Part shown: piece after piece, positions 1-5,348 of the stretch
How the letters are laid out: each line of letters begins with the position of its first letter
Position numbering within the stretch: position 1 is the stretch's first letter
Assembly: GCA_026692885.1 (NCBI GenBank)
Contig: JAPLNJ010000866.1
Span: 1-7,973, forward strand
Source of the DNA: Planctomycetota bacterium
GTDB lineage: Bacteria; Planctomycetota; Planctomycetia; Pirellulales; Pirellulaceae
Length of the DNA: 7,973 bases
Reading direction: 5' to 3'
Position numbers and translations under genes: made by a program
The notes under the pieces: model-generated
What the model was told of the DNA's origin: nothing
Seen by the model: the letters and a program-made list of their open reading frames with translations, nothing else
Databases searched by the model: none

Positions 1-214
1 CGCGAGGTGTTGGCCGCCATCAGCGAACCGTCCAACGCCGCGCGCGTGGCCGTGGTCACTTGCAACTCGATGCCCAAGGCCAGCCCTTGACGGTTCAGAT
101 CATCCACCACCTCGTCCAGGCGCTGCTCGAAGTGATAAAACCGCGACCGGCCTGGACGACTGCCAAAGGCCAACCATTGCAACGGCTGGTTCTCGCGTGT
201 GTCGCGATACACAA
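1..214 (-). CDS. Partial open frame of unknown family, running off the left edge
   Basis: On the minus strand one frame stays open from a TGA at 270-272 to the window edge. From about position 214 it reads like real protein: codons mostly end in G or C, and the peptide is of mixed, globular composition (it includes QPLQWLAFGSRPG and LDEVVDDLNRQGLALGIEL). I do not recognise the family. The only plausible start near the beginning of the coding-like part is GTG at 210-212, with no ribosome binding site. That start lies almost on the point where similarity to an epimerase ends in another frame, so the 5' end of this gene has probably been lost by a deletion or rearrangement. It is then an N-terminally truncated remnant continuing to the left. 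Seen: open frame and codon bias. Inferred: truncation. It could still be a chance open frame. Confidence 0.45.
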
Positions 215-348
215 GGCTTCGATGAGCCGGATCGTGCCCACGACGTTCTTTTCCACGAACTCGACGAGGTCACCCTCGCCGCCGCGGAATCCGCCGTCCG
301 GATGGTACAACGCGGCTTGGACCACGGCATCACAGCCTGCGACCAGAA
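215..348 (-). pseudogene. Remnant of an NAD-dependent epimerase/dehydratase
   Basis: A minus-strand frame encodes AGCDAVVQAALYHPDGG, followed by a segment ending in VEKNVVGTIRLIEA. This is the pattern of extended short-chain dehydrogenases/epimerases, where a 'GCDAVVHxA' strand is followed by the helix carrying 'NVxGTxxLIEA'. Only about 45 residues are recognisable. The Rossmann glycine motif upstream is absent, because the UbiB-family stop codon lies only about 60 bases away. Downstream of LIEA the expected serine and tyrosine/lysine catalytic region is missing, and the reading switches to an unrelated open frame. The frame itself continues to a stop at 95-97 but loses family character. Both ends are therefore missing and this cannot make an active enzyme. 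The assignment rests on a short motif, so the exact subfamily is open. Confidence 0.6.
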
Positions 349-408
349 ACGTGGATTGGGGAACACAAGGGCCTGGTCCCTGCGTCGCATGGCTTACGGT
401 TGCGGCGT

Positions 409-2112
409 TCAACGCGTAGACTTCTTTCGGCTCTTATAGTCCGAGACGAAGATGCTGATCGCAAGCCAGAAGCCCCCAGTCGCGGCAGCGATGAAGCACA
501 GGATGGCCAGTCCGGGATACCCAAAGAGCTGGAAAGGGGTCGCCACGCGCATCAGCAGCGACGCGCCGACAATCAGGCCGGCCAGCACGATGCCCAGGGC
601 AATGCGGTTTGCAATCTTCTGCATGCCGTCCACCATCAGCTTGGCATCGGTGACCTTCACCTTCACCTCCAGCTCGCCGTTGGCGACCGCATCCATGATG
701 CGATTGAGGCGGGAAGGCAGTCCCGTCGTGAAATCCTTCATCTCGAGCAGCGAGCTATAGATGCTGCCCTGCGTGAGATCTTTGCGCATCCGCTGGTACA
801 TCAGTGCGGAGACGTTGCGGCGGATGGAGGCGTTGGTATCAAACGTCGGATCGAGGATCCGACCGACCTGATCCAGTTGCAGCATGGTCTTCCCAAGCAA
901 CACCAGTTCGCTGGACACAATCAGGCCGTTTTCCTGAGCGATGCCGCTTACTTCGAGCAGCGAGCGGCCGACATTGAGCTGCTCCAACCCCTGGTCCCGC
1001 CGTAGCGCCACCAGCTGTGTGATGCGCCGGCGAAACTCGGGTGCCGCAAACTCCTCCAGCTTCTCGCTCATGTGGATGGCGATTTCCGCGACGGCCTCGC
1101 CGTTCCCCTCGCTGATGGCCAGTAAGATCTTGAGCAGGTTTTCTTGCGTGGCCGGCGCTGTGTGCCCTACCATCCCGAGGTCGATGAGCGCGATACGTCC
1201 GTCGTCCGTGACGAAAATGTTGCCGGGATGCGGGTCGGCATGAAACAAGCCGTCGACGAGCACCTGCTGCAGGTAGGCCTTGAACAATTCCTCGGCCAGC
1301 GGCGCGCCCTTCAGGTCGAGCAGGGCCAGCGGGCCGAGCGCGGTAATTTTCCGCCCCTGCACTTGCTCCATGGTCAGGACGGAACGCGTGCAATAATCCG
1401 GCACCGGCTGCGGCACTTGGATGAGTTTGAATTCCCTCAAGTTTTGTCCGAGCTTGATGAGGTTGTGCGCCTCGCGCTCGTAGTTGAGCTCCTGTTGGAT
1501 CGTCAGCCGGAATTCTTCGAGAATGACGAGGAAGCGGTGCCGCCGGCCGAACGCGGTGTGACCGTCGAGGAAGCCGGCGATTTGCTCGAGCACCTCGAAG
1601 TCCTCCGCGATTTGCCGGCGGATGTCCGGGCGCTGCACCTTCACGACCACCGCCCGGCCGTCGCGCAACGCCGCGCGATGCACCTGCCCCAGCGAGGCGG
1701 CGGCCACCGGCTCGCTATCGAAACGCGAAAACGCCTTGGAAATCCTAATGCCTAGCTCGGCCATGACGATGGCCTCCACCTCGGCGTAGGCAAACGACTT
1801 CACTTTGTCCTGCAGCCGCGCGAGCGCCTTCAAGTAGGCGTCGGGCAGCAAATCCGGACGGCCGGCGAGGACCTGCCCCAGCTTGACGTAGGTTGGTCCC
1901 ATCGCTTCCAGATCATCCGCCAAATGCTCGGGCGAGGCCTGGCCCGCAGGCGTAACGCCGTCCGCCAGCAGCGGACCGTCCACGGCCGGCTGTTCGTCCA
2001 CGCCGAAACCTTCCTCCGCACGCATTTGCTGCGCCAGGTCGGAGCGGCCGTATTTCCACAGCAGCGAGGCGATTTGACGGTAACGAGTGAGATTGGAGAC
2101 GGAGAGTTTCAT
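409..2112 (-). CDS. ABC1/UbiB-family atypical protein kinase-like protein
   Basis: A 567-residue protein of the ABC1/ADCK/UbiB family, atypical kinase-like membrane proteins that support quinone (ubiquinone or menaquinone) biosynthesis or lipid homeostasis. Visible family features in order: the KxGQ motif as KLGQ (77-80), followed by VLAGRPDLLP; the alanine-rich nucleotide-loop replacement AAASLGQVHRA (137-147); VVVKVQRP with the probable ATP-contacting lysine at 158; ELNYEREA (208-215); the catalytic-loop motif HADPHPGN (291-298); and metal-binding DLGMVG (311-316), where many relatives have DFG. Two hydrophobic stretches near the C terminus (about 504-522 and 529-555) look like a membrane hairpin, as in UbiB. 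The length is normal. I place the start at ATG 2112; a frame extension to a TTG at 2139 is possible, and neither has a good ribosome binding site. The gene follows gvpA by 112 bases on the same strand with no clear terminator between, so read-through is plausible. The exact quinone pathway cannot be told from this window. Confidence 0.93.
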   Translation of the reverse strand: MKLSVSNLTRYRQIASLLWKYGRSDLAQQMRAEEGFGVDEQPAVDGPLLADGVTPAGQASPEHLADDLEAMGPTYVKLGQVLAGRPDLLPDAYLKALARLQDKVKSFAYAEVEAIVMAELGIRISKAFSRFDSEPVAAASLGQVHRAALRDGRAVVVKVQRPDIRRQIAEDFEVLEQIAGFLDGHTAFGRRHRFLVILEEFRLTIQQELNYEREAHNLIKLGQNLREFKLIQVPQPVPDYCTRSVLTMEQVQGRKITALGPLALLDLKGAPLAEELFKAYLQQVLVDGLFHADPHPGNIFVTDDGRIALIDLGMVGHTAPATQENLLKILLAISEGNGEAVAEIAIHMSEKLEEFAAPEFRRRITQLVALRRDQGLEQLNVGRSLLEVSGIAQENGLIVSSELVLLGKTMLQLDQVGRILDPTFDTNASIRRNVSALMYQRMRKDLTQGSIYSSLLEMKDFTTGLPSRLNRIMDAVANGELEVKVKVTDAKLMVDGMQKIANRIALGIVLAGLIVGASLLMRVATPFQLFGYPGLAILCFIAAATGGFWLAISIFVSDYKSRKKSTR

Positions 2113-2224
2113 GAGAGGATTCGCGGGCCCCACGCACAATCACAAACTGACTTCTTGCAGCCGGGATCCACCTTGCCCAAATCGCGGTTCGCAGGTGCGT
2201 TGTGGCTGCTGTTCCCGACAGGCG

Positions 2225-2443
2225 TCAGGCCGGAGCCGCCGCGGTGGCCGTCAAGCCAATCGCTTCCGCGTACTTCAGATGGGTTTCGACCGACGCAATC
2301 ACCACGCGGGCCTCGATCGACAGCAATTCGATTCCCACGAGCGATACCTTCACCCAAGCGTCGACCACGATACCCTTGTCTAGGATGCGGTCTACCACTT
2401 ACGCCAGACTCGAACTGTCCGTCGATTTTATGACCTTGGCCAT
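2225..2443 (-). pseudogene. gvpA: gvpA, gas vesicle structural protein, with in-frame nonsense codon
   Basis: Read straight through, this frame gives a 72-codon GvpA, the small hydrophobic protein that polymerises into the ribbed wall of gas vesicles (buoyancy organelles). Hallmarks: SSSLA at the N terminus, then [40 protein letters not shown] and KYAEAIG, with an alanine-rich tail; length is normal for the family. Codon 15 is TAA (2399-2401) where GvpA proteins normally have glutamate in the SSSLAE segment, so a single GAA-to-TAA change explains it. The remaining 57 codons are undisturbed. The ATG at 2443 has a strong ribosome binding site (AAGGAG, 2452-2457, 8 bases away). The next codon after TAA is GTG, so reinitiation is imaginable but would give a protein lacking the N-terminal segment. 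Everything else looks freshly functional, so the mutation is recent, or it is a sequencing error. No other gvp gene is in the window. Confidence 0.9.
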
Positions 2444-2451
2444 TGTGCAAA

Positions 2452-2457
2452 CTCCTT
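2452..2457 (-). promoter_or_regulatory. Ribosome binding site of gvpA
   Basis: The minus strand reads AAGGAG ending 8 bases before the ATG at 2443. It is the best Shine-Dalgarno sequence in the window. It fixes the gvpA start and shows that the reading frame interrupted by TAA is the one the cell would begin translating. Confidence 0.75.
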
Positions 2458-2551
2458 CAGCGAGAATTGGAAAGGACCGCCTCGCCTCGTACCCGCGCGG
2501 GCGGGTTGCCGGGAACAACCCGGTGGTTGCTCGTGAGGTTGTATGCCTTCC

Positions 2552-2567
2552 AGCGAAAGCTGTGCCA
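2552..2567 (-). promoter_or_regulatory. Candidate sigma-54 (RpoN) promoter upstream of gvpA
   Basis: The minus strand reads CTGGCACAGCTTTCGCT. This fits the sigma-54 pattern YTGGCAC-N5-TTGCW with one mismatch in the -12 part (TCGCT for TTGCT), and the GG (2566-2565) and GC (2554-2553) doublets are exactly 10 bases apart. Transcription would begin near 2541, giving a leader of about 98 bases before gvpA; that leader contains a small hairpin at 2509-2523. This is a single match found by eye in a GC-rich, repeat-rich stretch. No RpoN activator gene is in the window. Confidence 0.35.
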
Positions 2568-2732
2568 GCTTCTTGAAAATTCTCCCCAGATGCCACAAGT
2601 GCCACGGCGGCTTGGCCTTTGGCGTTCCTGCGGGACGGACAGACTACCGAAGGCCGGCTCCCAATACCCGCGCTGGTGGGCTTTGAATACCACTGCTGTG
2701 TACATCTTCATAGGGGCCGAAGGCCGGTATTT

Positions 2733-2814
2733 TACAAGCACGACGCAAACGAGCGGGTCCGCGGTGGACTGGCAAGTGAAATCCAGACCCACTTGCTTGC
2801 GCGTCGTGCTTGTA
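2733..2814. repeat. Long-loop inverted repeat (dispersed palindromic element)
   Basis: TACAAGCACGACGC (2733-2746) is repeated exactly in inverse at 2801-2814. Partial pairing continues inward (AAACGAGCGGGT against ACCCACTTGCTTGC). The loop is roughly 54 bases at the perfect-match level. The flanks carry short GC-rich palindromes such as CCAGCCTTTGGCTGG at 2819-2833. The style is that of interspersed palindromes in planctomycete genomes. That comparison is from general familiarity and not a search. Confidence 0.6.
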
Positions 2815-3109
2815 TTTCCAGCCTTTGGCTGGCTGCAAAGATGCGCACAGCAGTGGGCCTTGAGGCCCTCGTCCAGCGGCAGACTTAGAGAAACGCTGGT
2901 CTTGCTCGGATTCTTGGCCAGGTTGCAACTCCTGGTTGGAATCCGTCGCGTATCGGTCGCCCTGCGGCAGCCCGCTTCTGGCCGAGCAACCGTCCCCGCT
3001 GCCACTTTGATGCGTTCCTGGTCCCCCGATCGTACAATTTGTCTGCCCACAATCTGTCGAATGTCGTCGGGGAATAAGTCCACTCTTCTTGCTCAACTGC
3101 GGGCACAGT

Positions 3110-3147
3110 TCGCCGGAGTGTGCGTGCTTGCTTGCGGAGTCCGGCGA
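3110..3147 (-). terminator. Possible hairpin terminator behind the cold-shock gene
   Basis: TCGCCGGA (3110-3117) and TCCGGCGA (3140-3147) form a perfect 8-bp stem beginning 9 bases past the cold-shock stop codon. The loop is 22 bases and no run of T follows on the minus strand, so it is not a textbook intrinsic terminator. It could instead protect the 3' end of the message. Confidence 0.35.
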
Positions 3148-3156
3148 GCATCGCAG

Positions 3157-3354
3157 CTAGACCACTCGGACCGAAGTGGCGCAAGGCCCCTTCTTGCCCT
3201 GGCCGATTTGATATTCCACATTTTGGCCTTCGTGGAGATCCTCGAACGCCACACCTTGCACTTCCGAGTGGTGGAAGAACAGCTCCCCCTGATCCCCTTT
3301 GATGAATCCGAAACCTCGATCCGCCACCAATTTCTTGATCGTACCTTGTGGCAT
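3157..3354 (-). CDS. Cold-shock domain protein (CspA family)
   Basis: A 65-residue single cold-shock domain: a five-stranded OB-fold that binds single-stranded RNA and DNA and melts RNA secondary structure, acting in the cytoplasm. The protein begins MPQGTIKKLVADRGFGFI; GFGFI (14-18) is RNP1 and LFFHHS (25-30) is RNP2 of the family. The C-terminal part, GQNVEYQIGQGKKGPCATSV, matches the usual end (VxFxxxxxxKGPxAxxV). Length is normal. An in-frame extension upstream to about 3435 exists but encodes a sequence unlike any cold-shock protein. ATG 3354 is preceded by GGAGGG (3360-3365, 5 bases away) and is the clear start. The gene stands alone. Its upstream region is rich in hairpins, which may matter because cspA-type mRNAs are often controlled by leader structure. 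The family includes non-cold-induced members, so temperature induction is not shown. Confidence 0.95.
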   Translation of the reverse strand: MPQGTIKKLVADRGFGFIKGDQGELFFHHSEVQGVAFEDLHEGQNVEYQIGQGKKGPCATSVRVV

Positions 3355-3485
3355 TGCTGCCCTCCACAGAAATAAGCGTGAAACCCCTGGGCCGAGGAAA
3401 CCACACGGCCCGAAAACATCGGAGCAAATGGCCACAAGATCGAGGCAGGCACTTACAGGAAGGGCACCGCTACGGAACCTGCGGG

Positions 3486-3554
3486 GTGACGAGAAGAACG
3501 ATCCGATGCGTCCAGACCTACGTCTCTTCTTTGCTCGTCACGATTCGTCGTGAC
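3486..3554 (-). promoter_or_regulatory. Two mutually exclusive hairpins upstream of the cold-shock gene
   Basis: GTCACGA (3537-3543) pairs perfectly with TCGTGAC (3548-3554) across a 4-base loop. The overlapping segment CTCGTCAC (3534-3541) also pairs perfectly with GTGACGAG (3486-3493), and that stem continues after a 2-base bulge (AAGAA 3494-3498 with TTCTT 3527-3531). The two structures share bases and cannot form together, the arrangement seen in attenuators and RNA switches. The region lies 132-200 bases upstream of the cold-shock ATG on its strand. Function is inference. Confidence 0.35.
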
Positions 3555-3686
3555 TCCCACAGTGTAGCCGTCTGCCAGAACAATGCAATCGTCGTTGTGG
3601 CATCGTTGTGGCCGTCTGACTTGGTCGGGATGTTTAAGTTGGGACTGAAATCCGCCACGGATCGGATTGCCGGAACTGGCCCGACG

Positions 3687-3722
3687 CGCCAGCGAGGGAA
3701 TCCCCGGCGTCCCTCGCTGGCG
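3687..3722. repeat. Perfect 13-bp palindrome, REP-like
   Basis: CGCCAGCGAGGGA (3687-3699) and its exact inverse (3710-3722) enclose a 10-base loop. It lies in gene-free DNA and has the look of a dispersed repetitive extragenic palindrome. I recall similar units from planctomycete genomes but cannot confirm copy number from this window. Confidence 0.7.
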
Positions 3723-3887
3723 ATTCGGGCACCTGTGGGTACATTACCCTAATGCGGCCGATAACCACACTTGCTCCCGCCTTTCGCACGCGGAGCCACA
3801 ACGGCAATCACTACTCGATCTTGATGCTGGCCGATGCAATTCCTGGTGAATTGTCAAAGTCGCGCCGCCCGCGTATTCCGTTCGCGT

Positions 3888-4532
3888 GTTACCCCACCCA
3901 TTTCGCCTTTGTTGGCGAACATCGTGCTCAATCACCTGGACTGGAAACTGCACGAAGCGGGCTACCGCTTCGCGCGGTATGCCGACGACTTCGTCGTAGT
4001 GTGCCAGACCTACCGGCAAGCGTACGAGGCACTGGCTTTGGTCGAGCGTGTCCTGAAGGACGATCTCGGACTGCAACTGAGCACCGAGAAAACGAAGGTG
4101 ACGACGTTTGGGAAAGGGTACGAATTCCTCGGCTTTTTCCTGTCGTCACGGTCCCGTCGGATGCGTGAGAAGTCGGTGCAGAAGTTCAAGGCCAAGGTCC
4201 GTGAATTAACCGTCCGCAAGTGCAATTTGGATGCCGAGGCCATCAAGAAACTAAATCGGGTGATTAGGGGAACGGCGAATTACTTCGCGACCGAGTTTTC
4301 TACGTGTCGCTGGATGTTCCAGAAACTGGACTCGTGGACTCGCATGCGGCTTCGTTGCATGAAGCTGAAGCGGAAAAACTACAACGACAACAGGAAACTG
4401 CGCGCGGGGTTCTTTCGTCGCAAGCTGAGCTTACTGACCTTGGAGGAATTTTGTACGTATCGGGATGCTCGTGGGGAAGCGCGCCGCGTGATTCCTCGTT
4501 GTGGGGCAACTTTGGTTGGGGTCGCCCGGTGA
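3888..4532 (+). pseudogene. ltrA: Group II intron reverse transcriptase/maturase, C-terminal half only
   Basis: The frame carries the later part of a group II intron-encoded protein: ISPLLANIVLNHLDWKL (after the usual GTPQGG box), the catalytic YADD motif (codons at 3978-3989), QLSTEKTKV, YEFLGF, and then a maturase domain X with LNRVIRGTANYF. The C terminus reaches a natural-looking end (EEFCTYRDARGEARRVIPRCG). The first half is missing: fingers, template-binding motifs and the first catalytic aspartate. The GTPQGGV box itself is damaged, reading VTPP directly before ISPLL. An ATG at 3834 opens the frame, but the intervening codons show no family similarity. I see no domain V/VI intron RNA (AGC...GAAA...GTACGGTT pattern) after the stop. 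This is a dead remnant, not an active retroelement. Confidence 0.9.
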
Positions 4533-4586
4533 GAGACCTTCACGCCGGTAAATATGGGGAATTGACCCCATCGCGACAACGGGGAG

Positions 4587-4616
4587 GGGGAGGCCGGGTT
4601 TCCCGGCCTCTCCTTT
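4587..4616 (+). terminator. Strong hairpin behind the RT remnant, intrinsic-terminator-like
   Basis: GAGGCCGGG (4590-4598) pairs perfectly with CCCGGCCTC (4602-4610) around a TTT loop. Three further pairs outward, one of them G-U, extend the stem to 4587-4613. It is followed by only TTT (4614-4616), so the U-tract is short. It lies 54 bases after the RT stop codon and is oriented to end transcription of that element. Confidence 0.5.
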
Positions 4617-4881
4617 ACCCGCTGAAACAAATCGGTTCATCTCGCACGCATTGTTCGTCCGATGCGGCCAAGGCTTGTTTCGCCCCTTCAGGGCTGGTGT
4701 TCTCAATCCGCTCGTAACCCAGGGCGGCGCTACGCGGCTACGCCGCTCCGCTCTGCCCTGGGCTGATTTGTGGCTGCCCCGTTCCAGAATGGAACAGAAG
4801 CAGACATTCGGGAAAACACCAATTCAAGGCAAAATCAGACAAACTGAACACGCCAGTCCTGACCCCTTTGATTTACCCGCT
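4614..4881. repeat. 10-bp direct repeats bracketing a 248-bp segment
   Basis: TTTACCCGCT occurs at 4614-4623 and again at 4872-4881. The right copy lies across the point where DUF1828 similarity stops. The pair could be a target-site duplication or a recombination scar. Ten bases is long for chance at this spacing but not proof. Confidence 0.4.
4718..4762. repeat. Compound palindrome
   Basis: CCCAGGGC (4718-4725) and GCCCTGGG (4755-4762) form an outer stem. Inside it GCGGC (4734-4738) and GCCGC (4742-4746) form a second hairpin around a 3-base loop. It lies in gene-free DNA and resembles dispersed GC-rich repeats rather than a terminator. Confidence 0.55.
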
Positions 4882-5047
4882 CAACGCCCATGACCGGCCT
4901 CGTTGGCGAAGGACGATGGACAAGTGGTCGCCATCGTCAAAAACGAACGGCGTGAAGACGCGAAAGCGATTTAACCCTTCCTGGGCCAAACGCACCTTCT
5001 GGCCGACCTTCTTCGCGGAAACTCGTTTCGATCCCGGCCATGCTCAT
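4873..5047 (-). pseudogene. DUF1828-type gene remnant, frameshifted and 3'-truncated
   Basis: The minus strand begins with ATG at 5047 (or ATG at 5041) after a GAGGTG ribosome binding site (5052-5057) and a TATAAT -10 box (5086-5091). It reads MSMAGIETSFRE and then shifts frame: removing one base in the GAAGAAG run (near 5008-5014) restores KVGQKVRLAQEG, followed by LNRFRVFTPFVFDDGDH and LSIVLRQRGRSWALS. That is the N-terminal part of DUF1828-like proteins, where a TPFxFxDGDH segment precedes a (L)SDEGHT motif. Similarity stops at the position of SDEGHT (about 4878), and a TAA at 4873-4875 follows in foreign sequence. So there are two independent lesions: a 1-base insertion and loss of the 3' half. 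DUF1828 proteins are of uncertain role and are often found on mobile or phage-derived DNA. The family call rests on motif memory. Confidence 0.7.
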
Positions 5048-5085
5048 GTTACACCTCGTTACCCTGGGTCCCGGGAATAGTGGGA

Positions 5086-5091
5086 ATTATA
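5086..5091 (-). promoter_or_regulatory. -10 box for the DUF1828 remnant
   Basis: The minus strand reads a perfect TATAAT, 39 bases upstream of the ATG at 5047. No good -35 hexamer sits at the usual distance. The match suggests the remnant kept its original promoter and that loss of function came from lesions in the coding part. Confidence 0.4.
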
Positions 5092-5172
5092 TCGGAATCA
5101 ACCGTCACGATAATTCTAGCCGGCATGCATCTCGACGGGAATGTGGCGGCCCTGAATGGTCAAGCCATCGCG

Positions 5173-5217
5173 GATTCGCTGCGTGCCGCAGCGAGTCAAC
5201 GGGCAGGGCGAACCCGT
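5173..5217. repeat. Two adjacent hairpins upstream of the selB promoter
   Basis: GATTCGCTGCG (5173-5183) pairs with CGCAGCGAGTC (5187-5197) over an 11-bp stem with one G-T position and a 3-base loop. ACGGG (5199-5203) then pairs with CCCGT (5213-5217). They lie upstream of the -10 box and so outside the selB transcript. They could be a dispersed repeat or a terminator for incoming transcription. Confidence 0.45.
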
Positions 5218-5250
5218 GAACGCGGTGGTCACGAGCGCGGTTACCGTTGG

Positions 5251-5256
5251 TATAAT
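5251..5256 (+). promoter_or_regulatory. Extended -10 promoter of selB
   Basis: TGGTATAAT ends at 5256: a perfect TATAAT preceded by the TGn element, which can compensate for a weak -35. The best -35 candidate, TGGTCA (5226-5231), has a long 19-base spacer. Transcription would begin near 5263, giving a leader of about 85 bases before the selB ATG. Confidence 0.5.
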
Positions 5257-5348
5257 CACCAGCCGTTCACTATTTTGACCCTTGGGAGCGGCCAAACAAC
5301 AACGTCGGCATTTGCCGTTTCGCCCCTCACCTCTCTCCCCAGATTCCG

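Larger units (their letters stand above)
2458..3156. other. Gene-free stretch between gvpA and the cold-shock gene
   Basis: No frame here has recognisable protein motifs on either strand. Open frames of 90 to 300 codons exist, but they run across hairpins and read as low-quality, arginine-, serine- and proline-rich sequence. The stretch contains the gvpA leader and candidate promoter, the inverted repeat at 2733-2814, and the hairpin behind the cold-shock gene at 3110-3147. A minus-strand segment around 2990-3090 reads a little more like protein (for example YSPTTFDRLWADKLYDRG), but it has no supported start and no family I recognise. Confidence 0.55.
3366..3887. other. Gene-free, structured stretch upstream of the cold-shock gene
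   Basis: I find no supported gene on either strand. It holds a hairpin close to the cold-shock start (GGGCCG 3389-3394 with CGGCCC 3406-3411), the competing hairpins at 3486-3554, and the 13-bp palindrome at 3687-3722. Its right end abuts the beginning of reverse-transcriptase similarity. If the cold-shock message starts upstream of 3554, much of the left half would be its leader; no convincing promoter pins that down. Confidence 0.5.
4533..4872. other. Repeat-filled gene-free stretch between the RT remnant and the DUF1828 remnant
   Basis: No supported coding sequence. It contains a terminator-like hairpin (4587-4613), a compound palindrome (4718-4762), and one copy of a 10-base direct repeat whose second copy lies at the broken end of the neighbouring gene. 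It is probably debris of a mobile or repetitive element. Confidence 0.5.
5048..5348. other. Divergent intergenic region between the DUF1828 remnant and selB
   Basis: It contains outward-facing promoter boxes (5086-5091 minus, 5251-5256 plus) and, between them, two neighbouring hairpins (5173-5197 and 5199-5217). A plus-strand open frame from 5080 to 5352 exists but shows no family features and overlaps the selB start, so I do not call it a gene. I looked for a selenocysteine tRNA here and saw none. Confidence 0.5.

Noticed and set aside
400..1755. Long plus-strand open frames opposite the ABC1/UbiB gene (201 and 203 codons)
   Set aside because: Antisense readings of a clearly conserved kinase-like gene, and histidine/arginine-rich without motifs.
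2399..2401. Recoding of the gvpA stop as selenocysteine because selB is nearby
   Set aside because: The codon is TAA, not TGA, and GvpA has glutamate there.
2443..3375. 310-codon plus-strand open frame
   Set aside because: It runs across the gvpA leader, inverted repeats and the cold-shock gene in antisense, and has no recognisable domain.
4533..4700. Domain V/VI of a group II intron after the RT frame
   Set aside because: No AGC...GAAA...GTACGGTT-like hairpin is visible. The hairpin present is a terminator-like stem with a TTT loop.
5100..5348. Selenocysteine tRNA (selC) upstream of selB
   Set aside because: The hairpins at 5173-5217 do not assemble into an acceptor stem, a T-arm with GGTTCGAATCC-like sequence and a CCA end.
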